64,000 bases of DNA from positions 62,001 through 126,000 of the forward strand of contig CBDCYR010000002.1 of NCBI GenBank assembly GCA_965224275.1, given 5' to 3'. Positions 27,011 through 36,731 of this stretch are shown here, piece by piece. The notes beneath the pieces were generated by a model, which saw nothing but the letters and a program-made list of their open reading frames with translations, did no database searches and had not been told where the DNA came from. The stretch's first letter is position 1. Each line of letters opens with the position of its first letter. This DNA comes from CAUZWH01 sp965224275. GTDB lineage: Bacteria > Pseudomonadota > Alphaproteobacteria > SHVV01. The position numbers and the translations under genes are program-made.

Positions 27011-27886
27011 ATGATGAAAACCACCGACACGACATACGTATCGCCTCTTCGAGGGCGGATGATGGAACAGATGGGCATAGCCGGTCTGGCCGATAGCACA
27101 CAGGCCATGTATCTGCGCGAGATCGAGACCCTCAACAAACATTACAACAAGCCGCCGGACCGGCTTGACGCCGAGGAGGTCCGCAGCTGGCTGCTGGCGA
27201 GGATCGAGCGCGGTCTCGACCCGAACACGACCAATGTAAGCCTCGGTGCGCTCAGGTTCCTGTATCGCGACACACTGCGCCGTCCCGAGATGGTCGACGG
27301 GCTCCGTTACCGCAAGAGGCCCCGCAAACTGCCCCGGTCAATGGCGGAGAAGGAGGTCGAGCGCTTGATCCTCGCCATCTCCGACCTCCGTTATCGGGCC
27401 GCGACGGTTCTTGCCTATGGCGCCGGTCTCCGCATCTCGGAAACTGTTGAGGTGCAACTCATCGACATCAAGTCGGACAAACGGCTTCTGCACATCCGTT
27501 CCGGCAAGGGCGGCGCCGAGCGCATGGCGCCGCTTCCCGACGGGCTCGTCGAATACCTGCGGCGTTACTGCAAGAACCTCTTTCCACGACCGGTCACGTG
27601 GCTGTTCTACGGTGAGTCGCCGGAGGTGCCTCTCAAGATCGATACCCTGCGTGTTGCCTTTAAGAAGGCCTGCCGCAAGGCCGGCGTCGACGGCTGCCAT
27701 ACCTTCCATAGCTTGAGGCATTCGGCCGCCACCCACTGGCATGAGCGTGGCGGCAACATCGATGTCATCCAGGATGTCCTGGGTCACCGGAATGCCGACA
27801 CGACGCGCGGCTACGCCCGCGCCACCGGCAAGATGTTCGAGACCCTCGACCATCCGCTCTCGGGCTTCGACCTGATCGACGCCTGA
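27011..27886 (+). CDS. Tyrosine recombinase accompanying an IS91-type transposase
   Basis: A 291-residue integrase. The SAM-like N-terminal domain is followed by a catalytic domain with R (GAGLRISE), HSLRHSAATH, GHRNADTTRGYA (Y nucleophile). ATG 27011 follows GGGAGA, with a second ATG adjacent. The transposase gene begins 6 bases after its stop. Paired integrase-plus-Y2-transposase units occur in alphaproteobacterial IS91 relatives; the integrase may resolve or target the element. Confidence 0.9.
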   Translation: MMKTTDTTYVSPLRGRMMEQMGIAGLADSTQAMYLREIETLNKHYNKPPDRLDAEEVRSWLLARIERGLDPNTTNVSLGALRFLYRDTLRRPEMVDGLRYRKRPRKLPRSMAEKEVERLILAISDLRYRAATVLAYGAGLRISETVEVQLIDIKSDKRLLHIRSGKGGAERMAPLPDGLVEYLRRYCKNLFPRPVTWLFYGESPEVPLKIDTLRVAFKKACRKAGVDGCHTFHSLRHSAATHWHERGGNIDVIQDVLGHRNADTTRGYARATGKMFETLDHPLSGFDLIDA

Positions 27887-27892
27887 GGCGCC

Positions 27893-29141
27893 GTGAAGCG
27901 CAAAGACGCCGGCGTGGCTGATATTTTCCGCCGCGCCGGCGCAGATTACCGGCGGCGCCTGGCCGGCCAGCTTGACGCCGGACGCCTCAAGGTCATGGCC
28001 GCGATCGAGTCCTGCCGGACGTCCGTACTCGGTGGCCACATGTATCAATGCGACGGCTGCAGGCGCGAGCATCCGCTCTACAACTCGTGCCGCAACCGCC
28101 ACTGCCCGTCCTGCCAGGGGCTTGCCGCAAGGCAATGGCTGGAGGCGCGCGCCGCCGATATCCTGCCGGTGCCGTACTTCCACGTTGTATTTTCGTTGCC
28201 CAAAGAAGTCAGCGGGATCGCCTTTTGCAACCGCAAGGTCGTGTTCAACATCCTGTTTCGCACCGCCGCCGAGACCCTGCGCACCATCGCCGAGGACGAC
28301 CGTCACGGTGGACTGCGTATCGGCGGCACCGCGGTCCTCCACACTTGGGACCAGAAGCTCGGCTTCCATCCGCATCTGCATATCGTCGTGCCTAACGCCG
28401 GCTTCGATGTCGCAACCGGCCAATGGAAGACCGGAAGCGGCACCTTCCTGGCCCCGGTCAAGGTCCTCGCCAGCCTGTTCCGGCGCCGCTTCCTTGAGGA
28501 GCTCACCCGCGCCCATGCACGCGGGAAAATCGAATTTCATGGCGGCATCGCCCATCTCGCCAATCCCGGAGAGTTCCACGCCACCCTCGTGGCCGCCCGC
28601 GGCAAGAACTGGATCGTCTACGCCAAACGACCCTTTCGCGATGCCGAACAGGTCTTCCGCTATCTCTCCCGATACACGCACAGAATTGCCATCGGCGACA
28701 GCCGCATCATCGCCTGCGATGGACAGAACGTCTCCTTCCGTTGCCGCAAGCCGACCAGTCCGGGGCAAAGGAAACCCCGCTACGGCACGGCCACCATCAC
28801 CGCCGACGAGTTCATCCGCCGGTTCCTGTTGCATGTCCTGCCAAAACGGACTGCATCGCATCCGCCACTTCGGAATCCTTGCCAATGGAAGCCGTGCCAA
28901 GACCCTCGAAGTCGCGCGCGAGGCGCTGGGTGTAAACGGCCTCCAGGCGCATACAGCCGTAACCCATGACGGCGAGGAGGACGACCACCGCAATAGCGGC
29001 CTGGAGACCGGGATCGCGCCCGTTCCCTGCCCGCACTGTGGCGGCGAATTGCGGAAAATCCGGGAAATCTCCCGCCGGTACGATCCGTTCTCTTCACGAG
29101 ACCCTCCCCCCGCTCAACCGGCGCAGGACGCGAAACCATGA
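27893..29141 (+). pseudogene. IS91-family HUH transposase, C-terminus frameshifted
   Basis: The N-terminal zinc-binding domain is CDGCRREHPLYNSCRNRHCPSCQ. The HUH metal site is in HPHLHIVVP, and the tyrosine region is RYLSRYTHRIAI. After RRFLLHVLP the frame breaks: NGLHRIRHFGILANGSRAKT, the usual continuation, is found in the +1 frame to a stop at 29141. An extra C at about 28847 within CCAAAACGG explains it (1249 bases = 416 codons plus one). The shifted tail includes a CPHCGG zinc motif. The residual 358-residue product would keep the catalytic core. Confidence 0.82.
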
Positions 29142-29635
29142 AACATCGGATCCCATCCGGATCGGCAAACGTCGTCATCGCGTCGGCGAACCGGTCGGCG
29201 TGCGCTCAATTACGAACACAAGGCAATCGCCAACGAAAAGTGTCTCTACCGTCGGCAATCAGCTGTCGAAAAAATATAAATGCTGGTCGGAAGCCTCGTC
29301 TCACGCGTCCCAACGATAGTGACCACCCGCCCCGGCGCAGGCATCAACGCACTTTCCACATAGGCTGACACCTACACTCGCGGCCCACGGCCTCGTTCAA
29401 ACAGCTTAGGCAGATTCTGCCGAATCTGCCTAAGCCTTAAGAATTTCTTGTTGTTTTATAGCGGGATAAATCCATCGGGTTTACCCCTATCTCCGACGGC
29501 GTACCGCTAATGCACCAGTGTTGCGATGCGACGGGCGGACTACGGTATAATGCTGAAGCCGCTTATGACCTTCTTGCTGCGGTATGAGGCCATTCGTTAG
29601 CCGCATCGTTCATATCGCCTATACCAGCCAGATCG
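29142..29635. other. Intergenic region with one strong hairpin
   Basis: No gene supported. It probably includes the distal end of the IS91-type unit and the promoter of the CHASE4 kinase gene. The only clear structure is the hairpin at 29404-29435. Confidence 0.4.
29404..29435. terminator. 14-bp stem hairpin, probable terminator
   Basis: Arms GCTTAGGCAGATTC (29404-29417) and GAATCTGCCTAAGC (29422-29435) are perfectly complementary around TGCC. A T-rich stretch follows on the plus strand. It may terminate transcription leaving the mobile unit. Confidence 0.55.
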
Positions 29636-31303
29636 ATGGCACCAGGGACCTCCGACCACTCGCACCCGCTCAATGTAGGCCGGCTTCGCATTCGCCTGAT
29701 GTTGCCGATTGCGATCTTGTTCCTGATCGGCGGTGTCGCCATTTCCATCGTGTTATTTGTGATGACGCGTGATCAAGACAGAGCCGCGACAGACGCTTCG
29801 GAAAATGTCGTCTCGGCGCTGCTTCAGGTCTCGCAACGCGATCTCCAGCGCCTCGCCAAAGACTACAGCCACTGGGATATCGCGGTCCGAAACCTAGTCA
29901 TTGCATTCAACCCGGACTGGGCCGATCGCAATGTTGGTTCGTACCTCGAAGAGGCCTTTAACGTATCCGCCACATTTGTGCTGAGCGGCAACGATCAACT
30001 GATATTTGCGGTCGTGGATGGCGAGGTTCGGGGAGATTTCGATCTATCTGAATTTAGGGCTGCTGGCCTTGCCGCGCTGACCGATCAAACGCGTGCATCG
30101 ATCGATCAGGAAGAACCCCTCGCCGCCGGTGCCGCGCTTAAAGTTGGTGATGAGGTGTTCCTCGTCGCTGCCAATCTGATCACGCCTGAATATGAGGAGT
30201 CGCCGGTTTCGCCAGACCCCACTGCCGTGTTGGTGCTCGCCAAAAGACTGGATGCGGACTTCATTCCGCTGCTGGCGGAGGGGTTGAATCTTCCCGACGT
30301 GCGATACCTGGATCTCGAAAGCACCGGGCTTGCTGCGTCCACCGGTGTCATAGGCCCGGACGGCAAGCCGATCGGCGCGGTTGGTTGGCGCCCGAGGCTG
30401 CCGGGAAGCGAATTGCGGGCGGTGTTGCTGCCGATGGTAGCGGTCACCATTCTGCTGATGGCCGGATTGGTCATGGTTCACCTGGGATTGGTTGAACGCA
30501 CGGTCAGGAACATCGCCGGCCGCACCGAACTGCTCCATCAAGCGCAAAAGATGCAATCGCTCGGTCAATTGACTGGTGGCGTGGCACACGAATTCAACAA
30601 TCTCCTGATGATTATCGCCGGCAATCTCGAGCTTTTGGACAAGGCCAATACGCGGGAACGATCCAATTATGTCGAGCGCGCTAAAAGAGCTATTACAAAA
30701 GGCGCGGACCTGACGCGCCAACTGCTGGCGTTCTCCCGCAAGCAACCGCTTCGTCCAACCATTATCGATGCCCAAGCGATGATCAGGTCGGCAAAAGAAC
30801 TCATGGGCGGGATCATCGGCGAGCGTCATCCGATCGAGCTGGGCTGCCCCGATGACCTGTGGCCAATCCGCGTCGACGCTTCCCAAACCGAGCATGCGCT
30901 CCTCAACATCGCGATCAACTCGCGCGACGCCATGACAAACGGCGGGACGATAAAGATCACAGCCTCGAATACGAGCGTCGCTGAAGCCCGCGTGGCCGGC
31001 GATATGCATCTGGAGTCTGGCGACTATGTCGTGATCGAGGTCGCCGATAGCGGGCACGGAATGTCGGCCGAGACTAAAGAACACGCCTTTGAACCGTTTT
31101 TCACGACCAAGGAAATCGGGGCCGGGACCGGTCTAGGATTGAGCGCGGTTTATGGGGTGGTTGAGCGATCCGGCGCGGTGGTCGAAATCGACAGTGAGGT
31201 TGGCCGGGGCACGACGGTTCGCCTCTACCTACCGCGCGCTAACGAAACGATCGGCAGCAACCCGATGCAGGCCAGCGGCGATGTCGGCACGGGCACGGCC
31301 TAG
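29636..31303 (+). CDS. CHASE4-domain sensor histidine kinase
   Basis: A membrane sensor of 555 residues: TM1 about 21-43, a periplasmic CHASE4-type domain about 55-250 (QRDLQRLAKDYSHWDIA is typical), TM2 about 261-283, then HisKA with GGVAHEFNNLL (H318), N-box NSRDAM, G1 VADSGHGM and G2 GAGTGLGLSAVYG. No HAMP or receiver domain is evident. HEFNN-type kinases are usual in alphaproteobacterial hybrid systems. It is convergent with the FixJ-like gene; a cognate regulator is not assured. The start is uncertain because no strong ribosome site precedes ATG 29636. Confidence 0.88.
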   Translation: MAPGTSDHSHPLNVGRLRIRLMLPIAILFLIGGVAISIVLFVMTRDQDRAATDASENVVSALLQVSQRDLQRLAKDYSHWDIAVRNLVIAFNPDWADRNVGSYLEEAFNVSATFVLSGNDQLIFAVVDGEVRGDFDLSEFRAAGLAALTDQTRASIDQEEPLAAGAALKVGDEVFLVAANLITPEYEESPVSPDPTAVLVLAKRLDADFIPLLAEGLNLPDVRYLDLESTGLAASTGVIGPDGKPIGAVGWRPRLPGSELRAVLLPMVAVTILLMAGLVMVHLGLVERTVRNIAGRTELLHQAQKMQSLGQLTGGVAHEFNNLLMIIAGNLELLDKANTRERSNYVERAKRAITKGADLTRQLLAFSRKQPLRPTIIDAQAMIRSAKELMGGIIGERHPIELGCPDDLWPIRVDASQTEHALLNIAINSRDAMTNGGTIKITASNTSVAEARVAGDMHLESGDYVVIEVADSGHGMSAETKEHAFEPFFTTKEIGAGTGLGLSAVYGVVERSGAVVEIDSEVGRGTTVRLYLPRANETIGSNPMQASGDVGTGTA

Positions 31304-31338
31304 TGGATGAAATCCAACATATGGTACCCCTTCGACGC

Positions 31339-32052
31339 CTAGAGCTGTAAGGCCGGCTGCTCCAGCGTTGCAACCATCCGCAGTAGATTAACCAGCGACT
31401 CAGCACGAGTTTTTTCCATAAGCTTGGCGCGATGGGCTTCAACGGTTTTGGGGCTGATCTCCATCTCGTGGGCGATCTGCTTGTTTTGCTTGCCCTCCAT
31501 CAGGCGCGCCAGAACCTCGCGCTCGCGCGTGGTCAGTTTTTCAAAACGAACCCGTATCTCGGTGATTTCACTGCCCAGCTTACGTTGGTGAAAATCGTCG
31601 TCGATACCTTGCTGGATCCGGTCCAGCAGTTCCTGATCATTGAAGGGTTTGGTTAGAAAATCGACGGCACCATTCTTCATCGCGTTGATCGCCATGGGCA
31701 CGTCACCAAAGGCGCTGATCATGATCGCCGGCGTGTCGATCCCGCGTTCGCGTACCGCTTTCAGGAGATCGAGACCGCCCATCTGAGGCATGCGGACATC
31801 AAGCACCAGGCAGCCGGGACGACTGCCATCGAAGCTGTCAAGGAAGTCTATCGGTGATCCATAGGCTTCGACGTCGATGCCGATGCACCAGGCAGCCGGG
31901 ACGACTGCCATCGAAGCTGTCAAGGAATCTATCGGTGATCCATAGGCTTCGACGTCGATGCCGATTGATTTGATCAGATAGCTAAGCGAATCGCGCCCAC
32001 CTTCGTCGTCATCGACGATGAATACGGTGGGTCGTTGGGAAACATCATCCAT
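31339..32052 (-). CDS. FixJ-family response regulator with a 27-residue insertion in the receiver
   Basis: A receiver domain (acidic cluster VDDDE, phospho-acceptor D85 in VLDVRMP, SAFGD, K in TKPF) precedes a LuxR/FixJ helix-turn-helix (LTTREREVLARLMEGKQNKQ). ATG 32052 gives 237 residues; FixJ-type proteins have about 205-210. The excess is residues 30-56, created by a tandem 81/82-bp duplication: IGIDVEAYGSPID occurs twice and the first copy continues out of frame as SLTASMAVV. The insertion falls between the second helix/strand and the phosphorylation site, so phosphorylation or folding may be impaired. It overlaps the end of the kinase gene by 8 bases, identifying its partner. Confidence 0.88.
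   Translation of the reverse strand: MDDVSQRPTVFIVDDDEGGRDSLSYLIKSIGIDVEAYGSPIDSLTASMAVVPAAWCIGIDVEAYGSPIDFLDSFDGSRPGCLVLDVRMPQMGGLDLLKAVRERGIDTPAIMISAFGDVPMAINAMKNGAVDFLTKPFNDQELLDRIQQGIDDDFHQRKLGSEITEIRVRFEKLTTREREVLARLMEGKQNKQIAHEMEISPKTVEAHRAKLMEKTRAESLVNLLRMVATLEQPALQL
31803..31965. repeat. Tandem duplication, 82 bp + 81 bp, inside the response-regulator gene
   Basis: Copies at 31803-31884 and 31885-31965 are identical except for one G present in AAGGAAGTC of the first and absent from the second. An exact 82-bp duplication would shift the frame; the single-base loss keeps it. Confidence 0.9.
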
Positions 32053-35000
32053 GTCGACTTCCTTTGCTCTCGATCGGTAGCGTGAAGTGGAACGTGAGGC
32101 CGCGCGAACGATTGCGAGTGGCCCAAAGCGTACCCTTATGGGCTTCGATAATGGTGCGACTGATGGCGAGACCCATGCCCATGCCGTCAGGTTTGCCGCT
32201 CTGAAACGGCTCAAACATGGCTTCGATCGCATCGGGTGCAACCGGCGGCCCAGAGTCACGCACATCGATTTGCACGACATCGTCGCGGAGCTGCGACCGG
32301 ATGTTCAATTGGCGCGGACCACCGGCATTGACGCGCATCACCTCAATTCCGTTGCGAATAAGATTGAGCAGAACTTGCTCGATGTGGATGGCATCGGCCT
32401 CCACATTGGGCAGATCGCGCTGCAAGCGCCGGCCAATTTCGATGCCATCGGCAATCGCTTCTCCGTGCGTGAGCTCAACCGCGGCCGCGACGATATCGTT
32501 GATTTTAATAGGCGCGCGCCGCGGCTCCGAGGTGCTGACGAATTGGGCGATTTCTCGGACGATGCGGCCGGCCCGCTCAGCTTCGACGCAAGCGTTGTCC
32601 ATGGCTTCGAACATTTCCGGGGAGTCGCGATCGCCACTGTTCAGCCGTCGCACCGTGCCACGCACGTAGTTGGTAATGGCGTTGAGCGGTTGCCCCAACT
32701 GATGCGCCAGCGCCGTCGCCATTTCACCCATGGTTCTGACCCGCATCAGGTGGGCGAGCTGGGTTTCGCGTTCGCGAAGCGCCGCCTCGGTCGCGCGGCG
32801 GACCGAGGTATCGCGGACGAATGCAAATGTATATTCGTCGTCGTCGTCCTTGACGTAATTGTTGACAATCTCGACCGGCACGAACTCGCCATCTTTGGTC
32901 AGAAACGACACGTCATGGATAACATCCGAACCCAATCTACGTATTTCGTTGAAGCGCGTGCGCCAGAGCTTGGCCGTCATATCGGGATTAATATCCCAAA
33001 CGCACATGCTCTTGAGCCCGCGCCGCGAGTACCCCAACATTTCCTTGGCCGCAGCGTTGACGTGACGGATACTACCTTTGCTGTTGATCCAGAACACCGC
33101 GTCGGCAGCGCGGTCGACGGCAAGCTCGGTGAGCCGGAGAGCGCGATTCGTTCGTTGTCGTTCGGTGACATCGCGGGCGATCATTTGGACCGCCCGTCGG
33201 CCGTTCCAAGTAACTTGCGAGCCGGTTATTTCGACATCGGCAATAGTCCCATCCATGCAGATCATCTTGCCTTCAAGCAGGGCGATGGTGCCGCCCTTTG
33301 AGCGCACTTTATGAACGCGACGCTCGACCCTCGGGAGATCGTCGGGATGAACGAATCTTGCCGCCGGGCAGCCGACCAGGCGGTCAATCGTTTTCGAACG
33401 AAACAGGTCGCGCGCGGCATCATTGGCGAACGTTATGATGCCGCGTTCGTTGATGATGATTGCATCTGGTGACTGCGAAACCAGCGTCTTGTAACGGGTT
33501 TCACTTTCGCGGAGCTCGCGTTCGATTGCCTTGCGTTCGCTGATATCACGAGCGACCACCTGAATCGCCGGCTCGCCCTCCCACCTCACAAACCCGCCGC
33601 TTACTTCGACGTCGACGACGGATCCATCAAGTCGGAGCCACCGTTGTTCCTTCGAAACAGCAACCGACCGATCCTTCATGACGGCGCGCATGCGCGCGCG
33701 TATCGCATCGCGATCGCTGGGGTGAGCTAGCTTGAGAACGTCGTGGCCGATAATTTCACTGGCGTTACGAGCACCCAGCAGTTGAACAACCTGCGCATTG
33801 GCGAATCTGACTTCGCCAGCGATGTGTATGACGATGGCGACCGGCGCTTGATCCACCAAGGATCGATAGCGCGCTTCGCTCTCGCGCAGCTCGTTTTCGA
33901 CCGCTTTGTGTTCGGTAACGTCAAACGCGACGGTCAAGACTTTGTCGACATCGCCCGCAAGATTGCGGATCGGTACTTTGGTCTGTAGCCAGTCGGTTTT
34001 GGCACCGTCCAGAATCTGTGACGCTTCCATGTAGGGCAGCGGCTTTCCCTCTGCCAATACGAGCTCATCGTTGGCTTTGGTTTGTCGGGCCGCGAGCGGC
34101 GGAAGTATGGCGCGCCGGCCCAACAGTTCGCTGCGCCGGATCCCGCGTCGATCGCATAGAAAGCGATTAACGAGGATGTAACGCCGATTGGCGTCCTTGA
34201 CGGTTACCGCAGCCGGGATGGCATCGACAACAGTTTGCAGAAAAGCCTCCGCCTGGGCCGCCTCCTGATGGGCCGTCTTGAGCGCGCTAACATCTATGAC
34301 TATCGCCTGAACCGCCGGCATGCCGCGCCAGGTTGTGCCAGTCGCACTCGCCGAAACCCAGATTTCGCCGCCGTCCTTGCGCAGCCCTCTAAACTCATAA
34401 CGCGCCGGCGCGTCGTCCCCCTTGAGGCGCGCAATGCGGTAACCCTGCATCCGTTTGCGATCTTCCGGGTGGACGATGACATCCAAGGAACCAAAGCTCA
34501 GGACTTCGGCTTGGGAGTATCCGAACAGAAATGCAAACGCCGAGTTGACGAAGACCGGACGGTCGCCGGCAATGATTAGAATACCTTCGATCGAGGCCTC
34601 GACGAGTTCGCGATAGCGGCGTTCACTCTCCGCCAGATCCGCCTCGGCCAACTTCCGCTTGGTGATATCGATCGCCGTTGATTTCACCGCTGGCGCACCA
34701 TGCCAATCTATGACCCGGACAAAATTCTCCAACCAGACCAGCGAACCATCTTTGCGAATGGCCTGATATTCGTAGTGGTCCGGTGCCGCTTCGCCGCGCA
34801 GGCGCGCTCTGCGGTAGCCAAGCAATCGATCGATGTCGTGGTCGGCGGCGATGTGATCGACGGTGCCGAGCGCGACGAGTTCGGCCGTTTCGTAACCCAA
34901 TATGGATGCGAACGCGTCGTTGATGTAGAGGACTTCATTCTCGCGATGGATGACGATGCCCTCAATCGAGCCGTCAACGAGAACTCGGAAATCCTCATCG

Positions 35001-35128
35001 GTCGCAGCAAAACGCCCGGCACTAGTCGACGCTTGCCGCCGCCCATCCGTGGGAAACGAGATGATATCGGCCGGTTGTCCGGCGCGATCAGGTTTGGCCG
35101 GAGTGACCTTGCCCCAGGTTGGTTTCAT
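32045..35128 (-). CDS. Multi-PAS sensor histidine kinase, FixL-like
   Basis: A 1027-residue soluble kinase with no convincing transmembrane segment. Six PAS domains can be recognised from their repeated openings (for example FRVLVDGSIEGIVI, YRELVEASIEGILI, YRSLVDQAPVAIVI, YKTLVSQSPDAIII), most with trailing PAC segments ending in VIDVS or IARDVTER. The kinase core has the FixL-type H-box ATALAHQLGQPLNAI near residue 810, N-box NLIRNGIEV, and G2 PDGMGMGLAISRTIIEAH. No heme-binding FixL histidine could be assigned. The phospho-partner is the overlapping FixJ-like gene. Confidence 0.92.
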   Translation of the reverse strand: MKPTWGKVTPAKPDRAGQPADIISFPTDGRRQASTSAGRFAATDEDFRVLVDGSIEGIVIHRENEVLYINDAFASILGYETAELVALGTVDHIAADHDIDRLLGYRRARLRGEAAPDHYEYQAIRKDGSLVWLENFVRVIDWHGAPAVKSTAIDITKRKLAEADLAESERRYRELVEASIEGILIIAGDRPVFVNSAFAFLFGYSQAEVLSFGSLDVIVHPEDRKRMQGYRIARLKGDDAPARYEFRGLRKDGGEIWVSASATGTTWRGMPAVQAIVIDVSALKTAHQEAAQAEAFLQTVVDAIPAAVTVKDANRRYILVNRFLCDRRGIRRSELLGRRAILPPLAARQTKANDELVLAEGKPLPYMEASQILDGAKTDWLQTKVPIRNLAGDVDKVLTVAFDVTEHKAVENELRESEARYRSLVDQAPVAIVIHIAGEVRFANAQVVQLLGARNASEIIGHDVLKLAHPSDRDAIRARMRAVMKDRSVAVSKEQRWLRLDGSVVDVEVSGGFVRWEGEPAIQVVARDISERKAIERELRESETRYKTLVSQSPDAIIINERGIITFANDAARDLFRSKTIDRLVGCPAARFVHPDDLPRVERRVHKVRSKGGTIALLEGKMICMDGTIADVEITGSQVTWNGRRAVQMIARDVTERQRTNRALRLTELAVDRAADAVFWINSKGSIRHVNAAAKEMLGYSRRGLKSMCVWDINPDMTAKLWRTRFNEIRRLGSDVIHDVSFLTKDGEFVPVEIVNNYVKDDDDEYTFAFVRDTSVRRATEAALRERETQLAHLMRVRTMGEMATALAHQLGQPLNAITNYVRGTVRRLNSGDRDSPEMFEAMDNACVEAERAGRIVREIAQFVSTSEPRRAPIKINDIVAAAVELTHGEAIADGIEIGRRLQRDLPNVEADAIHIEQVLLNLIRNGIEVMRVNAGGPRQLNIRSQLRDDVVQIDVRDSGPPVAPDAIEAMFEPFQSGKPDGMGMGLAISRTIIEAHKGTLWATRNRSRGLTFHFTLPIESKGSRHG

Positions 35129-35371
35129 TGTCCCCGCCTATGCGTTGGTACCAAGCGTATGCAGTGTCGGCACCGCCGTCTGCTTAGGAGGATTGCGGGG
35201 ATCGCTCATGGCCACCCCCAATGCGATCGGTGGTCGCTCCTATCCGGCCGCGGGATTCTCGCGTCCGGCTTCACGGATCACTCGGTTTAACTCGTTATGC
35301 TGCATGGGTAACTACCTATGTGCAAAACCGACCGAACGGTGGACATGCGAGCCAGATTTGCTGCCGGCAAA

Positions 35372-35851
35372 CTAAGCCCGGTTGTATTTGTCCAGAAACG
35401 AGGCGTGATCGAGGACGTAGGCACGGTATTTCCTGATTTTGTAGATGCTGCGAATCGTCTCGACGCCAGCCGCCAAGATAATCGTGAGCGCCACCAGGGT
35501 CGCCACGCCCAATCCGAGCTTGGTTGCGTTTGCCACGCCACCTTTATCTGGTGCCTGGGCAGACGCCACCGGGTTGTCAGCGCACTCTGTTGTACCTGGA
35601 GAGATCGTACCTTGTTCGATAAGTTGAGACAGCGACGCGCCCTGTTCCAGGCGGATGCAGCCGGGGTCGGCTTCTGTTGCTTCGGAGACATACCAAGCAA
35701 CGCCGATTAACCAAGCAATACCGATCGCGGTGATGACCGCAAGACGAATAGCGAGGCGCTTGGTTTCGTTCAGTTGGTCACGCAGCCAGGTTTCGTGACC
35801 CTGCGCGAAGATCAGACGTAGGTTCTCATCGGTTGGATAATTGATTTCCAT
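35372..35851 (-). CDS. Small membrane protein of unknown function
   Basis: A 159-residue protein with two hydrophobic segments (about 34-54, LAVITAIGIAWLIGVAW, and about 110-130, GLGVATLVALTIILAAG). These bracket a loop with two Cys (DPGCIRLEQG and TTECADNP) that could form a disulfide if periplasmic. The C-terminal tail is basic and aromatic (IYKIRKYRAYVLDH). No family recognised. It precedes infA's stop by little more than 35 bases on the other side and shares its strand. Confidence 0.6.
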   Translation of the reverse strand: MEINYPTDENLRLIFAQGHETWLRDQLNETKRLAIRLAVITAIGIAWLIGVAWYVSEATEADPGCIRLEQGASLSQLIEQGTISPGTTECADNPVASAQAPDKGGVANATKLGLGVATLVALTIILAAGVETIRSIYKIRKYRAYVLDHASFLDKYNRA

Positions 35852-35888
35852 ATCGCATTTCGTTGGCGCGGCTGCGGCGGCTCACAAG

Positions 35889-36110
35889 CTAGGTCTTGTG
35901 ACGATAGACCACGCGACCCTTGTCAAGATCATAGGGCGTCATCTCGACGGTGACGCGATCTCCCGCCAGTGTCCTGATGCGATGTTTTTTCATGCGACCG
36001 GCGGTATACGCGATGATTTCGTGACCATTCTCCAATTTCACGCGAAACCGAGCGTCGGGCAAAACATCGGTCACGGTGCCCTCGAACTCTAGCGGCTCTT
36101 CTTTTGCCAC
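35889..36110 (-). CDS. infA: Translation initiation factor IF-1
   Basis: A 73-residue S1-like OB-fold protein: EFEGTVTDVLPDARFRVKLENG, then GRMKKHRIRTLAGDRVTVEMTPYDL, the hallmark of IF-1. It starts at GTG 36110 with AGGAG upstream. Its C-terminus VVYRHKT differs from the common RITYRFK form, so it may be a second copy rather than the housekeeping one. Confidence 0.95.
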   Translation of the reverse strand: MAKEEPLEFEGTVTDVLPDARFRVKLENGHEIIAYTAGRMKKHRIRTLAGDRVTVEMTPYDLDKGRVVYRHKT

Positions 36111-36312
36111 GAAGCAAACTCCTCAAATTGTTGTACGAGCGATGCGGCTGAACGATTCCAACAGCATCCATGCGTCCTATGGTAACGAAATTATTGGCAG
36201 CCGTCGCGTTAGCAACCAAATCGTGACATCCGCCGACGCTACGAAATTGAGGCAAGCGCCGCTAAACTCTCGCAAAATTTCGGCTCTCACATAACATACG
36301 GGGACAGAAATC

Positions 36313-36726
36313 ATGGCTGTGATCTACGTGGCTCGCAGCAAGACGCTGTCGGACTGGGGCGCATCGGTCGGGATCAGCAAGAATCTCTTCAAAGTCGGTA
36401 CATTCGACGGCGATGGCAAACAAGCCCTTGCCGCGCTCAACGAACAAGCCGGCGCAGGTTTGGATGATTGGAAATTGGTCAAAGCTGATGATGCCGAAGA
36501 TCTCACAGAGGCCGACGTGTTGGAGCGCCTCACCGGAAAAATCACCCTTGTGGATCCGAATTATTATCCCCGCATCAAACGCGAGCCGGGAATTTTTCGC
36601 ATTAAGATCAAGGATGTGGAAAACAGCATGATCGTCGAACGCGCAATAGCCAACGTGGAGAGCCTGAATTTCAAAGTAAAGCCAGCTGATATTGGCGCTT
36701 ACCTGATCAAAAACGCACGGCGCTGA
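36313..36726 (+). CDS. Conserved protein of unknown function
   Basis: A 137-residue soluble protein beginning MAVIYVARSKTLSDWGA, with FKVGTFDGDGKQALAAL, a charged middle (DDAEDLTEADVLERL) and a C-terminal KPADIGAYLIKNA. GGGGACAG lies before the ATG. The opening strand followed by KVG recalls small GIY-YIG-like folds, but no catalytic Tyr or Arg pattern could be confirmed. It is divergent from infA. Confidence 0.6.
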   Translation: MAVIYVARSKTLSDWGASVGISKNLFKVGTFDGDGKQALAALNEQAGAGLDDWKLVKADDAEDLTEADVLERLTGKITLVDPNYYPRIKREPGIFRIKIKDVENSMIVERAIANVESLNFKVKPADIGAYLIKNARR

Positions 36727-36731
36727 TCTCG

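Noticed and set aside
27338..28993. Long minus-strand open frame of 551 codons
   Set aside because: Antisense to the recombinase and IS91-type transposase.
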